A stretch of DNA of 64,000 nt from Mariniblastus sp964414815 (GCA_964414815.1 CAYPXY010000001.1:124001-188000); one strand, 5' to 3'; counted from the stretch's first letter, positions 34,981 to 43,742 are shown. Numbers and translations are program-made. The notes: generated by a model from the sequence alone, not told the origin.

Positions 34981-35631
34981 CTACAGCGAATCGGGATCAT
35001 CAACCGTTGTCGGCTGCCCTGAAGCCGACAACAACTCGTTCAATACCTGTCGATACGTTTTAGGTGGCACAAACACTTCCGTAGTATCCGTGGTAACGTG
35101 ATGGCGATTGTTCCAGACACCGGATTCAATTTCCGCGAACCGATTGAGCCGATCTAGCCGCCGATGGGGCCACCAACCATGCACCTCACGAACCGCAGAA
35201 TGAACGATGACTGGCTGTGTCACAGGCTCCGTAACAAGTCCCTCGTCAGGAACAACGATGGCCTCAACACTTGCAATCACCGATTCATCACGGCTCGCTT
35301 GACCGGGCAAGGAGGAATGACTTGGGAAAGCCACCATCCATACGAGTATCGCCGCCAACACTCCCGTCGCCAATTGCCACGGCCATACCGTCGATGTTTT
35401 GCTGGCCTTGCAATCCAGGCTTGGGGATGGCGAGGCAGCCTTTCCGGGCCTCTCATCGGACAAAACTTCATCCATCATCACGACCTGAGTCTTACAATCA
35501 TGCAACACACTAGCCGCGCCGGCACGAAACATCAGTTCGTCACGGTTGACCGCCAGCGCTGGCGGCGTCGTGGATCGCAACTGGCTTTCGAAATCAATCA
35601 ATTCTGTGGGCAGTTCAAATTCTCTGGGCAT
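34981..35631 (-). CDS. Single-span membrane protein, likely anti-sigma factor
   Basis: The 216-residue product has a cytoplasmic part of about 90 residues, one membrane span (~94-112, WQLATGVLAAILVWMVAFP) and an extracytoplasmic part of about 100 residues. No zinc-binding HxxxCxxC motif is visible. Its start codon lies inside the 3' end of the ECF sigma gene (34-nt overlap), the usual coupling of a sigma factor with its membrane partner, which is the basis for calling it an anti-sigma factor. The family is not recognised from sequence. Confidence 0.65.
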   Translation of the reverse strand: MPREFELPTELIDFESQLRSTTPPALAVNRDELMFRAGAASVLHDCKTQVVMMDEVLSDERPGKAASPSPSLDCKASKTSTVWPWQLATGVLAAILVWMVAFPSHSSLPGQASRDESVIASVEAIVVPDEGLVTEPVTQPVIVHSAVREVHGWWPHRRLDRLNRFAEIESGVWNNRHHVTTDTTEVFVPPKTYRQVLNELLSASGQPTTVDDPDSL

Positions 35632-36104
35632 GTCGGCTCCACTAAATTTTTTAAACGGTCAATCGCCTTCACATATCGCCGATGGACGGTGCTGATCGAC
35701 GTCCCGGTCAGCTCGGAGATCTGCTGCAAGCTCAAATCGCTCCAGATCCTGAGCACGATCAACTCGCGTTCTGATTCGTCAAGTTGCTCAAGGACACGGG
35801 TGATGAATTCTGTTTCACCCTTGGGCTCTGAGTCAAACGAACGGGACGCCTGAACGATCAATCCCGCCATTCGCTCGTGATCAGCTCGTCGCCGAGCCGA
35901 ACGGTTGGCATTGATCGCCCGATGGCGAACGACCCGATAGAGCCACGCCGCTGGATTGACCGGCAACTCGTCCTGCCGAGCCAGCTCGATGAATGCCTCT
36001 TGCACACAATCATCAGCGTCCCTGGTCCACTGCGCAGCGTAAAGTGCCAGTCTGGATCCATAACGATCCACCCAATCACCCAATTGATTGGCGGTAAGGG
36101 GCAA
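35598..36104 (-). CDS. ECF-type RNA polymerase sigma factor
   Basis: This 168-residue protein is a group 4 sigma factor with regions 2 and 4 only. Region 2 is seen in DADDCVQEAFIELARQDELP and WLYRVVRHRAINANRSARRR, the latter the region 2.3/2.4 promoter-melting segment. Region 4 has VLEQLDESERELIVLRIWS and the helix-turn-helix LSLQQISELTGTSISTVHRR. The overlap with the downstream membrane protein gene implies that gene controls its activity. A target promoter cannot be read from the window; autoregulation is likely but no duplicated -35/-10 motif was recognised. Confidence 0.93.
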   Translation of the reverse strand: MPLTANQLGDWVDRYGSRLALYAAQWTRDADDCVQEAFIELARQDELPVNPAAWLYRVVRHRAINANRSARRRADHERMAGLIVQASRSFDSEPKGETEFITRVLEQLDESERELIVLRIWSDLSLQQISELTGTSISTVHRRYVKAIDRLKNLVEPTCPENLNCPQN

Positions 36105-36212
36105 ACGACACTCCGCAGGTAAACGATCTAAAGGAAAATGGATCAGCGTTTACCAGAATAACACCAGCGGAAGTTCGTTTTTCCGTCGCCTGAGAAAAAT
36201 TTTCAGAAATTC

Positions 36213-37652
36213 CTACATCACACCGTTCTTTGAACCATGGTTGTACGGCTTGCCGATTCCATACGACTCGAAGCCGATTTCATGAAGCCGAGTATGATCG
36301 AGAAGATTGCGACCATCGAAAAGAAACGCCGGTTTGTGCATCGAATCGTAGACTGCCTGAAAATCGGCTTTCTTGAATTCATCCCATTCGGTCATGACGG
36401 CGATGGCGTGAGTGCCCTTCGATGCTGCCTCGGCACTATCGAAAACTTTGACGTTGTTTTCGATCAAGTTGCGATTTTCATTGCTGATTTCGCCGCTTGG
36501 ACCTGCCATCAGGTAGAACAACTCCTGCTTGATTTTTTCACTTTCCACTTGCGGGTCGTAGATATGCAGTACCGCGCGCTCGAGCAGCAAATCTCGACAG
36601 ACATAAATCGCCGCAGACTCTCGCGTATCGTTTGTGTCCTTTTTGAAGGCGTATCCCCAAACCGCAATCTGCTTGTTGGAAACCGTATTGAACATGCGGC
36701 GGACGATGTTGGTTGAAAATCGACCTTTTTGATAGTCATTGAGCTTCACCACCTGTTCCCAGTACTGAGCGACTTCCGGCAATCCGAAATGTTCACACAG
36801 ATAAACCAGATTCAGAATATCCTTCTGAAAACAAGATCCACCAAAACCGACCGAGGCTTTGAGAAACTTGGGACCGATCCGGGAGTCCGTCCCGATGGCA
36901 TTGGCCACTTCATCCACATCCGCACCGGTTACTTCGCAAAGTGCTGAAATCGCGTTGATCGATGAAACTCGCTGAGCCAAAAAAGCGTTGGCGGTCAGTT
37001 TTGAGAGCTCACTGCTCCACAGATTGGTCGTAATGATTCGCTCTCGCGGAATCCACTGCCCATAAATGGATGCCAACGTTTCAACCGCTGACGCAGACTC
37101 TCCACCAATCAAAACACGGTCAGGCGATTTCAGATCTTCGACCGCCGTTCCTTCCGCGAGAAATTCCGGGTTACTCAAAATGTCAAATGAGGCGTTGGAG
37201 CTTCCAGACGACTCCAGAATTCGTTTGACCGCCTCAGCCGTACGAACCGGCAGTGTCGATTTCTCGACGACAATTTTGTGACCTTCCGAATGTTCGGCAA
37301 TGACCCGAGCGCACTTTTCGATGTATTCCAGGTTCGCAGCTCGTCCGGCACCGATCCCAAACGTCTTCGTTGGTGTGTTGACAGAAATGAAAACAATATT
37401 GGATTCACGAATCGCTTCGGGGACATTCGTCGAAAACCGAAGATTCTTTCCACGAGACTCTTTGACTATTTCAAACAACCCCGGCTCGTAAACCGGCAAT
37501 GCATCGGAATTCCAGGCGTCTATGCGGCTTTGGTTGATATCGACCACATGGACATCGATGTCGGGGCAACGATTGGCGATCATGGCCATCGTCGGGCCTC
37601 CCACGTAACCTGCACCGATACAACAGATAGAATTTTTTGTAGCTTTCACCAT
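36213..37652 (-). CDS. ugd: UDP-glucose 6-dehydrogenase, animal-type
   Basis: The enzyme oxidises UDP-glucose twice with NAD+ to UDP-glucuronate, a precursor for acidic polysaccharides. The Rossmann start is ICCIGAGYVGGPTMAMIA, and the catalytic cysteine lies in ASVGFGGSCFQKDILNLVYL. The sequence follows the longer eukaryotic form closely: DINQSRIDAWNSDALPVYEP, SNPEFLAEGTAVEDLKSPDR, SSELSKLTANAFLAQRVSSI and AFKKDTNDTRESAAIYVCRD. At 479 residues it is longer than the common bacterial Ugd (about 390-440). The assignment is from remembered family sequence; the origin by transfer or shared ancestry is not decided here. It stands alone, not in an exopolysaccharide cluster. Confidence 0.95.
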   Translation of the reverse strand: MVKATKNSICCIGAGYVGGPTMAMIANRCPDIDVHVVDINQSRIDAWNSDALPVYEPGLFEIVKESRGKNLRFSTNVPEAIRESNIVFISVNTPTKTFGIGAGRAANLEYIEKCARVIAEHSEGHKIVVEKSTLPVRTAEAVKRILESSGSSNASFDILSNPEFLAEGTAVEDLKSPDRVLIGGESASAVETLASIYGQWIPRERIITTNLWSSELSKLTANAFLAQRVSSINAISALCEVTGADVDEVANAIGTDSRIGPKFLKASVGFGGSCFQKDILNLVYLCEHFGLPEVAQYWEQVVKLNDYQKGRFSTNIVRRMFNTVSNKQIAVWGYAFKKDTNDTRESAAIYVCRDLLLERAVLHIYDPQVESEKIKQELFYLMAGPSGEISNENRNLIENNVKVFDSAEAASKGTHAIAVMTEWDEFKKADFQAVYDSMHKPAFLFDGRNLLDHTRLHEIGFESYGIGKPYNHGSKNGVM

Positions 37653-38055
37653 TTTGAACGGGTATCCGAATTGGGTGTCTTGAGTTTATAAGGCGAGCGG
37701 CAGATAAAAACGTACCCTAGTGTAGGCGAGTCGCTCCGCGACTCGCAACTGAGCGTCTGGGAAACACAATACTGCTTGGGTAAACTTTTACCTGCCGGTC
37801 GCCTAAGGTAGAAAAAGTCTCGGAACGAAACGTCTTCAAGTTAATTTGTACAGGGTTTTTTACTGATAACACCATACTAATTTAACCGTGAGTTTCTGTC
37901 GATAAACGCCCTGCGGCTGAATAGCACCCCCCACCAATCCGGTGACACCGTTTTGGATTGTAGCGATTGTACCTGACAATGACTTTGACAGACGTGCTTT
38001 ATTTTGCTTAAAATTAACCCAGTCTATCCCGGAAAAATGTTTTTTCTGATTTCAA
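37653..38055. other. Divergent gap ugd/ankyrin gene with a small hairpin
   Basis: The gap separates ugd (leftward) from the ankyrin gene (rightward). A perfect 9-bp stem with a 3-nt loop, GCGAGTCGCtccGCGACTCGC, lies at 37726-37746, without a T-run. The rest shows no reading frame or recognised element. Sequence just before the ankyrin gene (TTTTATTTTGCTTAAAATTA type) is AT-rich and may contain its promoter. Confidence 0.55.
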
Positions 38056-38496
38056 ATGCCGTTCAACTATTCTGATTCGGATGATGATGCATCGCTCCCG
38101 ATGATCTTTCGGGCCACGGAGCGGGGCGATGTAGAAACTGTGAAACGCCTGGTTTCCGAGAACCCGGACGTTGTGAATGAGTCGCTCGAGACCGACGACC
38201 AGCCGCTGCATATTGCCTGTTGGCAAAAATTCGAAACCATCGTTAAGGTGTTGATTCAGGCCGGCGCGGACGTCAACAGCCGGGGCGATTTCGGAAATAC
38301 ACCGCTGCATTACGCGGTCTTTGAAGGCGATGAGTATTCGGTTCCGCTCGTTAAGGCCTTGCTCGCCGCAGGTGCCGACCCGAATCTGACAGACAAGCGA
38401 TCCAACTCAACGCCGCTCAAATGGGCTCAGCGCGAACATCACGATGGTCTCGGCGAAGCCATCCGGTTGCTCAAAAGCAAGATGGCGGATGGATAG
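38056..38496 (+). CDS. Ankyrin-repeat protein
   Basis: This 146-residue cytosolic protein is built of about three ankyrin repeats. The units are MIFRATERGDVETVKRLVSE, then QPLHIACWQKFETIVKVLIQ followed by AGADVNSRGDFGNTPLHYAV, and VKALLAAGADPNLTDKRSNS followed by TPLKWAQREHH. There is no signal peptide or other domain. Ankyrin repeats mediate protein binding; the partner is not evident. It stands alone between a divergent ugd and a palindromic intergenic region. Confidence 0.92.
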   Translation: MPFNYSDSDDDASLPMIFRATERGDVETVKRLVSENPDVVNESLETDDQPLHIACWQKFETIVKVLIQAGADVNSRGDFGNTPLHYAVFEGDEYSVPLVKALLAAGADPNLTDKRSNSTPLKWAQREHHDGLGEAIRLLKSKMADG

Positions 38497-38607
38497 TCGC
38501 GAGTCTTAAGGACGTAGGGTGTGTGCAGCGTTCGCCTTTAACCGCAGCAATTCATGAGGAACTCCGATGAACGCAGAAACTAGGCAATGAGGTGGCCATC
38601 ATCGAGC

Positions 38608-38650
38608 GACCGCGTAACACACCACGCGCGGGTTGGTGTGTTACGCGGTC
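38608..38650. repeat. Perfect 17-bp inverted repeat
   Basis: GACCGCGTAACACACCA (38608-38624) is exactly inverted at 38634-38650 around a 9-nt loop CGCGCGGGT. No T-run follows on either strand. It lies between the convergent ankyrin and hydrolase genes, so it may act as a bidirectional 3' end stabiliser or a weak terminator. Confidence 0.88.
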
Positions 38651-38732
38651 ACTGGACTCCATGGGAGACTCCAACGTCATGACGCTCTTTTCGTCCGGCC
38701 ATCCCCCCTGAAAGATTCGACCGCTCCACACC

Positions 38733-39917
38733 CTATTTTTCTTCTGAAGCCTGATCCCTGAAGTCTGACACCTGATCCCTGAAGTCTGACACCTGACTTA
38801 CCATCTGTTGCACTCGAGTTTGAATCAGAGGGTCGGCCGTGTATACCACCAGCGCATGGTTTCGCCCGACCGAAGCCGCCAAGTCAAAGATGGAAATGTT
38901 CTGGACAGGCAGGTTTCCGTTGGCAGCCAGAGATTGAACCGAGACATTGCCTCTGGGAGCGACCGCACGCGCGAGCAGTCGCGATCCGGCCAGCACCCGA
39001 TCGGCGGAATTGTCGAAAATGTCGGCTTTCATCACCAGATGATTCAGCGGCTGACGCCACTGCTGCGCGGACACATAGTGCCCTTCGAGCGCCGGAGCAA
39101 TCAAAGCGATTTGATAGCCCGCGTCCGGCGATGCATCGCACCGAAATTGCAGGTCCGGCTCCTCGAGCGCCGTCAGAAACGCCTGACAACCCAGGCTGTA
39201 TCCCGCCAGCACCAGATGGCGATCCGGAAACTGAGCCAGTACTTGCCCCAATGCACGTCCCACGGAATTCGAACGTCGAGCAACCATCCCGTAATCGCGG
39301 CAAAACCTCGTCAGTTCCTTCTCGGACCTCCATGCCCAGATCACATAGCGAACACCCGGACGCGGCTGGCTACAATTTCGCAGCACTTGGTTGTAAAACG
39401 TGAACGCACTTTGAACACTGTGGCACTCATCGGTTCGATAACCGTGAACGAACAGCAGCGTGACCTTGGATTGATCGCTGACATGAGCATCCACCAGGTC
39501 ATGAATCGAAGCGTCCTGCCATTGGCGGCCGATCATTCGCGACGTCCGAACCAGGTTCAGGTCGTAGGGATTGTAATGACTGCTACGGCCATCGAGAAAC
39601 CAGACTTCGTCGTGCTCCGCGACCATCTCACCGGAGAATGATGTTGGGTCGAGCAATGCAGGATCATCCGTGTGGAAATCCGACTCTGATTCAATCAGTG
39701 ACGATTCTGCAGAAGAAAAGTATTGTGCGGGATTGGAAAGCAACTCAATGGACTGGTAACCAGAGCCGGCACTGGGCGACAGTGCTGCTCTCCGGCCACC
39801 ACTTCGCACGCCTGAGAGGATCTGGGACTGAACCTCCGTCACCACTGAAAATGTCAGTATCGCGATCAGGCCGCAACACCATCGGCTCCATGCTCTTTGT
39901 TCGTTCCATGCTTTCAT
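38733..39917 (-). CDS. Exported alpha/beta hydrolase (DUF900-like)
   Basis: From the ATG at 39917 the product has 394 residues and a signal peptide (WCCGLIAILTFSVVTEVQSQ). An upstream ATG at 39965 would add 16 residues. The hydrolase core shows VTLLFVHGYRTDECHSVQSA with the oxyanion-hole HGY, then LVLAGYSLGCQAF, the nucleophile elbow GYSLG with its serine. This matches the DUF900/lipase-like class. The catalytic acid and His are not assigned with certainty (IFDNSAD and SVGRNHAL are candidates). The C-terminus ends in a duplicated heptad VSDFRDQ encoded by a 21-nt repeat (38750 and 38771). It lies convergent to the ankyrin gene. Confidence 0.82.
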   Translation of the reverse strand: MKAWNEQRAWSRWCCGLIAILTFSVVTEVQSQILSGVRSGGRRAALSPSAGSGYQSIELLSNPAQYFSSAESSLIESESDFHTDDPALLDPTSFSGEMVAEHDEVWFLDGRSSHYNPYDLNLVRTSRMIGRQWQDASIHDLVDAHVSDQSKVTLLFVHGYRTDECHSVQSAFTFYNQVLRNCSQPRPGVRYVIWAWRSEKELTRFCRDYGMVARRSNSVGRALGQVLAQFPDRHLVLAGYSLGCQAFLTALEEPDLQFRCDASPDAGYQIALIAPALEGHYVSAQQWRQPLNHLVMKADIFDNSADRVLAGSRLLARAVAPRGNVSVQSLAANGNLPVQNISIFDLAASVGRNHALVVYTADPLIQTRVQQMVSQVSDFRDQVSDFRDQASEEK

Positions 39918-40115
39918 TGATTTCGATCCATCCAATAATCGTTCTCCCCCAATAATCCTCTCCATTCAATATCTTGCATTTGGACCCCAAAAATAAAGAT
40001 GTTGTAAAAAATTATCATGTTTCACTTGCACATCGCCAACTGCGGGTTAGTCTTTTACACCTGTCCGCTCAGTAGCAGTCAGGATGGTTCCTGTTTTTAG
40101 GATTAGGAAGTTGAA

Positions 40116-40547
40116 ATGAGCAAGCGAAATATAACAGCGTCGATTTTATACGGATTGTTGGTACTGACAGTGGCCGGTTGTGCCTCGGATTGCAGCAATC
40201 AACGAATGACCTTCCGCGAATGGATTTCCAACCGTCCGCGCCCCCTTCGCGACTTGCTTACTCGCGGCGACGATTGCAACACCTGTAACGCACCGGCCGG
40301 GCAACTGGATTCCATGGGTGGCTACGAAATGGGTGGCTGGGACGCTTATGGAAGTGGCTTGCCAGGCGGTGGAGTCGGCTACTATCCATCCGATATACCC
40401 ACAGGTGCCATTCCGATGCACACCACAGGCCGGCCGGGAACCGATTTTGCGCCTGGCTACGATGCCGGCAGCTCGGGATCGGGCAAAGCCAACGCAGAGT
40501 TGGAACTGCCTCCCATCTCCTACGGCAGGTCAGGTTCTGGTCTGTAA
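40116..40547 (+). CDS. Small glycine-rich lipoprotein
   Basis: The 143-residue product has a lipoprotein signal, ILYGLLVLTVAGCASDCSN, with lipobox TVAGC. The mature part contains further Cys (CNTC) and then a Gly/Tyr/Pro/Ser-rich low-complexity tail (GGYEMGGWDAYGSGLPGGGV). The family is not recognised; similar short lipoproteins with a conserved Cys-rich head are common in planctomycetes. It appears monocistronic: a hairpin terminator lies 60 bp downstream. Confidence 0.82.
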   Translation: MSKRNITASILYGLLVLTVAGCASDCSNQRMTFREWISNRPRPLRDLLTRGDDCNTCNAPAGQLDSMGGYEMGGWDAYGSGLPGGGVGYYPSDIPTGAIPMHTTGRPGTDFAPGYDAGSSGSGKANAELELPPISYGRSGSGL

Positions 40548-40605
40548 GGTCAAGTTCCTGACAGGGCAAACTGCAACGAAACTGGCCCAACCGTTATATA
40601 CCGTA

Positions 40606-40639
40606 AAAATGGCGTGAGCAGCCAACTCACTGCCATTTT
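40606..40639 (+). terminator. Hairpin terminator after the small lipoprotein gene
   Basis: AAAATGGCGTGAG (40606-40618) pairs with CTCACTGCCATTTT (40626-40639) with a single bulged T, around a 7-nt loop. The run of T in the right arm followed by GCTGTTT supports rho-independent termination of the lipoprotein gene. The A-run on the left suggests it may also work in reverse. Confidence 0.65.
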
Positions 40640-40690
40640 GCTGTTTGTAGTGTATAGAATTAGGAACAGGTAGACGTGGAAGACTGGACG

Positions 40691-41806
40691 ATGGTATTCC
40701 CAGTTCTGTATTCAAGGCTTTGTTTCATCGGTGCAATGTTTAGATTCTGTTGGTATCTGTTGTTGATCTTTGGATGGGGAGCTGCGGAATGCTGCTCGCA
40801 AGACACATCCGATTCAGGCCTGAAAGATGGCAAGCCTCCATCTACTACTTTTGATTCGAAGAAAGCCAGCGACTCGAAGAAAGCCAGCGATTCGGATGAT
40901 TCAACCGAAGCAAACAAGGATGAAACAGCCAAGCGGGTTGTCGGTGTCACTTACTCAGACCCCGTCTTGGCCCGCTGGAAAGTGGGCGCCCAAGTCAGGG
41001 CAGGTTCCCATGACGTGAAAAACATTTACATGGCGATTCCGGTTCCGAGAGACTGGCCTGAACAGCAAGTCATCGTGGACAGCGAAGAGATGCCGCCCTT
41101 CGTTGGCAATGTGACTTATGGCGAGATCAAGGGCGGGGTTCGGCGACAGTTGATTCGAGTTCCACTCCTCAAGGCCAACGATGGGGCCGAAATTACGACG
41201 ACCTTCCGCGTGCTAACCAGCCAGATCCATGCGCCGCCCGACACTATGATTTTTCAGCGTCCCAAGCCCAACCACAAAGAGGGCAAGGACTTTTTGAACC
41301 CCAGCCCTCAGATCGAGTTCAATCATGCGAAATTCCGCAGTCAACTCAAGACCATTGTCTCCGAACAACCGACGGTCTGGCAGGAAGTCGAAGCGATCTA
41401 CAACTGGGTTCGCGAGAATGTGGACCAAAAGGAAATGGCCAATGTGGGAACGATCAAGACGCTTCTGAAAAATGAAGGCAGCGAAGAAGATCGCATCGGA
41501 TTGTTTGTCGCTTTCTGTCGCTGTCACAAAATACCGGCCCGGATGGTGTGGGTGGATGGCGGTATCTACGCCGAATTCATGCTGGTCGATGCGGACGATC
41601 TGGCCCATTGGTTTCCATGTAATATCATCGGCCTGCACGAATTCGGAGCGATGTCCAAACCCAGGATTATTCTGCAAAAAGGCGACTATTTCAAAGTGCC
41701 TGAGAAAGAAAACCCTCTGCGGTTTGTCAATGAACACATGACCTGCCAAGGAACTTCACGGCCCGTGGTTCAGTTCGTGCGAGAACTGTTACCGGGAGAG
41801 GAATGA
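40691..41806 (+). CDS. Exported transglutaminase-like protein without catalytic Cys/His
   Basis: The protein (371 residues from 40691; a GTG at 40676 and an ATG at 40736 are alternatives) has a signal peptide (FRFCWYLLLIFGWGAAECCS), an acidic Ser/Lys linker with a repeated KKASDS, and a transglutaminase-like domain (~215-330). It is paralogous to the next gene: PPDTMIFQRPK matches PPDTSRFCLPA, and VWQEVEAIYNWVRENVD matches AWDQVETIYRWVRDNIE. Where that gene has KHGDCEELSSLF this one has NEGSEEDRIGLF, and GHTYPEFYLED is GGIYAEFMLVD, so catalytic Cys and His are both lost. It is probably non-enzymatic, perhaps a partner of the active copy. The genes are 4 nt apart. Confidence 0.85.
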   Translation: MVFPVLYSRLCFIGAMFRFCWYLLLIFGWGAAECCSQDTSDSGLKDGKPPSTTFDSKKASDSKKASDSDDSTEANKDETAKRVVGVTYSDPVLARWKVGAQVRAGSHDVKNIYMAIPVPRDWPEQQVIVDSEEMPPFVGNVTYGEIKGGVRRQLIRVPLLKANDGAEITTTFRVLTSQIHAPPDTMIFQRPKPNHKEGKDFLNPSPQIEFNHAKFRSQLKTIVSEQPTVWQEVEAIYNWVRENVDQKEMANVGTIKTLLKNEGSEEDRIGLFVAFCRCHKIPARMVWVDGGIYAEFMLVDADDLAHWFPCNIIGLHEFGAMSKPRIILQKGDYFKVPEKENPLRFVNEHMTCQGTSRPVVQFVRELLPGEE

Positions 41807-41810
41807 TCAA

Positions 41811-42827
41811 ATGCTCAGCCTGTGCATCAAACGATTCAGATTTCGTTCTGCCATCATCGCTACTTTGATTGCCACGTCGCTGGTTCTCCCTCAATCGGCG
41901 ATGGGACAGGAATCAACCAGAACCCAGGCAGATGAAGAAGTCACGTCAGACGGCCCAAGATTCGAAGATCTCGAAATCGCAACTTGGGAAGTCGGACTGA
42001 AAATTGAATCCGTGGGCCACGCGCAGGGAATTTCAGCCAGCGTTCCGATCCCGTTCGAATGGCCCGAGCAATTGATTCTGTCGGAAATCGAAATCAAGCC
42101 GGCGGGAGTCAACAACATCCGCTACAGCCGGCCCACTCGGGATTCGCGATTGATGGGCTTCCAGATCAACCAGATGTCGCCGGGTGAAACCATTGAAACG
42201 GTGGTTCGCTACCAGATCCGCAAACAGCGAGTGATTGCGCCGCCGGACACGTCGCGATTCTGTTTGCCAGCCACATCATCCCGATTAACTGATTTTCTCA
42301 AACCCAGTCCGTACATCGAGAGCCGCCACAAACGAATTGTGGAAATCGCCAATCAGCTTCACGATGAATCGCTTCCAGCATGGGATCAAGTCGAAACGAT
42401 CTACCGCTGGGTGCGCGACAACATCGAGTACAAGTTTGACGAGCAAATCCATACTTGCCTGGAAGCACTGGATGCAAAGCACGGAGATTGCGAAGAGCTT
42501 TCCTCGCTGTTCATCGCGATTTGCCGTGCACTGAAAATACCGGCTCGAGCAGTATTGATTCCTGGTCATACTTATCCCGAGTTCTATCTGGAAGACGAAA
42601 ATGGGCACGGGTACTGGTTTCCGTGCCAACTTGCGGGAGAATATGAGTTTGGTGGCATGACCGAACTGAAGCCCGTGATTCACAAGGGAGATCGTTTCAA
42701 AATTGCTGGTGTCAGCGGGATGCAACGCTATCTGCAAGCGACGTTGATGGAGCGAAGCGGTCAAGGCCAACTGAAAATCGAATGGATCACTCGAAAAATT
42801 GAACCCAAATCGAACGAAGCCAAATAA
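41811..42827 (+). CDS. Exported transglutaminase-like cysteine peptidase
   Basis: This 338-residue protein has a signal peptide (SAIIATLIATSLVLPQSAMG) and a transglutaminase-core domain with intact Cys and His: KHGDCEELSSLFIAICRAL (C227) and IPGHTYPEFYLED (H253). The usual downstream Asp of the triad is not clear (GYWFPCQL lies there). Such domains act as cysteine proteases or amide-forming enzymes in the periplasm. The stop overlaps the first A of the panB ATG (TAATG), which is odd for genes of unrelated function and suggests co-transcription. It follows its catalytically defective paralogue by 4 nt. Confidence 0.87.
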   Translation: MLSLCIKRFRFRSAIIATLIATSLVLPQSAMGQESTRTQADEEVTSDGPRFEDLEIATWEVGLKIESVGHAQGISASVPIPFEWPEQLILSEIEIKPAGVNNIRYSRPTRDSRLMGFQINQMSPGETIETVVRYQIRKQRVIAPPDTSRFCLPATSSRLTDFLKPSPYIESRHKRIVEIANQLHDESLPAWDQVETIYRWVRDNIEYKFDEQIHTCLEALDAKHGDCEELSSLFIAICRALKIPARAVLIPGHTYPEFYLEDENGHGYWFPCQLAGEYEFGGMTELKPVIHKGDRFKIAGVSGMQRYLQATLMERSGQGQLKIEWITRKIEPKSNEAK

Positions 42828-43678
42828 TGATGGCCCACCCAACGATCAAACCGGACTCCATGTCTCAAAATCAATCAAAAAAATCAGCCTCGAAGCAGCG
42901 AGTCACCGTGCCTCGATTCGTTGAGATGAAACATACCCGTCAGAAGATCACGATGCTGACAGCCTATGATTTTACGATGGCCAGTCTGCTCGATGCCGCC
43001 GGTGTGGATTCACTGCTGGTGGGCGACAGCATGGGAATGGTCGTTCAGGGCCATGAAACCACTTTGCCGGTCACGCTGGATCAAATCATCTATCACGCCG
43101 AGATGGTCGGTCGGGCCGCCAAACGAGCGTTGGTGGTGGTCGATCTTCCGTTCCCCATCAATCACCAGGGGATTCATCAAACAGTCCAAGCTGCCGGAAG
43201 AATCCTAAAGGAAACGCGTTGCCAAGCCATCAAACTCGAGGGCGGTGCGGAACAAAGTGACGTCATCCGGGCCCTGGTGACGGCCGGTATTCCCGTCATG
43301 GCCCATGTTGGGCTTCGGCCTCAGACGGTACACGTCATGGGAGGTTACAAAGTCCAGCGCGATGAAGACATTTTGATTCATGATGCAATGGCAGCTCAGC
43401 ACGCAGGAGCGTTCGGAATTGTTCTTGAGTGCATTCCCGGCGAGCTGGCAAAAAGGATGACGGAGCAGCTTCACATTCCCACCATCGGAATTGGAGCAGG
43501 AGCCGGTTGTGACGGTCAGGTTCTGGTCGTCAACGACATGCTTGGCTTGACAACTGGCTATGTACCCAGTTTTGCCAAGGCCTTTGCAGATCTGAAAAAG
43601 ACAATCACGGGCGCCGTCGATCAATGGTGCAACGAAGTCCGCGACGGACAGTTCCCCGATGAAGACAGGACGTTCTGA
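42827..43678 (+). CDS. panB: 3-methyl-2-oxobutanoate hydroxymethyltransferase
   Basis: PanB transfers a hydroxymethyl group from 5,10-methylene-THF to alpha-ketoisovalerate, giving ketopantoate, the first committed step of pantothenate synthesis. The family blocks are all present: ITMLTAYDFTMASLLDAAGV, LLVGDSMGMVVQGHETTLPV with the metal-binding Asp, IKLEGGAEQSD, AHVGLRPQTVHVMGGYKVQ and IGIGAGAGCDGQVLVVNDML. It has 283 residues from 42827; an ATG 11 codons later (42860) is also plausible. The start overlaps the preceding transglutaminase gene's stop. No other pantothenate genes are in the window. A 12-bp tip of the interspersed element follows the stop by 1 nt. Confidence 0.95.
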   Translation: MMAHPTIKPDSMSQNQSKKSASKQRVTVPRFVEMKHTRQKITMLTAYDFTMASLLDAAGVDSLLVGDSMGMVVQGHETTLPVTLDQIIYHAEMVGRAAKRALVVVDLPFPINHQGIHQTVQAAGRILKETRCQAIKLEGGAEQSDVIRALVTAGIPVMAHVGLRPQTVHVMGGYKVQRDEDILIHDAMAAQHAGAFGIVLECIPGELAKRMTEQLHIPTIGIGAGAGCDGQVLVVNDMLGLTTGYVPSFAKAFADLKKTITGAVDQWCNEVRDGQFPDEDRTF

Positions 43679-43679
43679 A

Positions 43680-43691
43680 GTAACCGTTCAC
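43680..43691. repeat. Solitary 12-bp tip of the interspersed element
   Basis: GTAACCGTTCAC matches the terminal sequence of the 302-bp elements exactly but the rest of an element is absent. An inverted copy GTGAACGGTTAC lies at 45839-45850, so the two tips bracket the DUF2726 and rtcB genes. Confidence 0.6.
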
Positions 43692-43742
43692 CGGGATAAT
43701 AATGTAGAACCATGGTGTGATGAGCTCCAAAGGGCTGGCCCA

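Noticed and set aside
37726..37746. Terminator between ugd and the ankyrin gene
   Set aside because: The 9-bp stem lacks a T-run and lies between divergent genes upstream of both, so termination is not expected.
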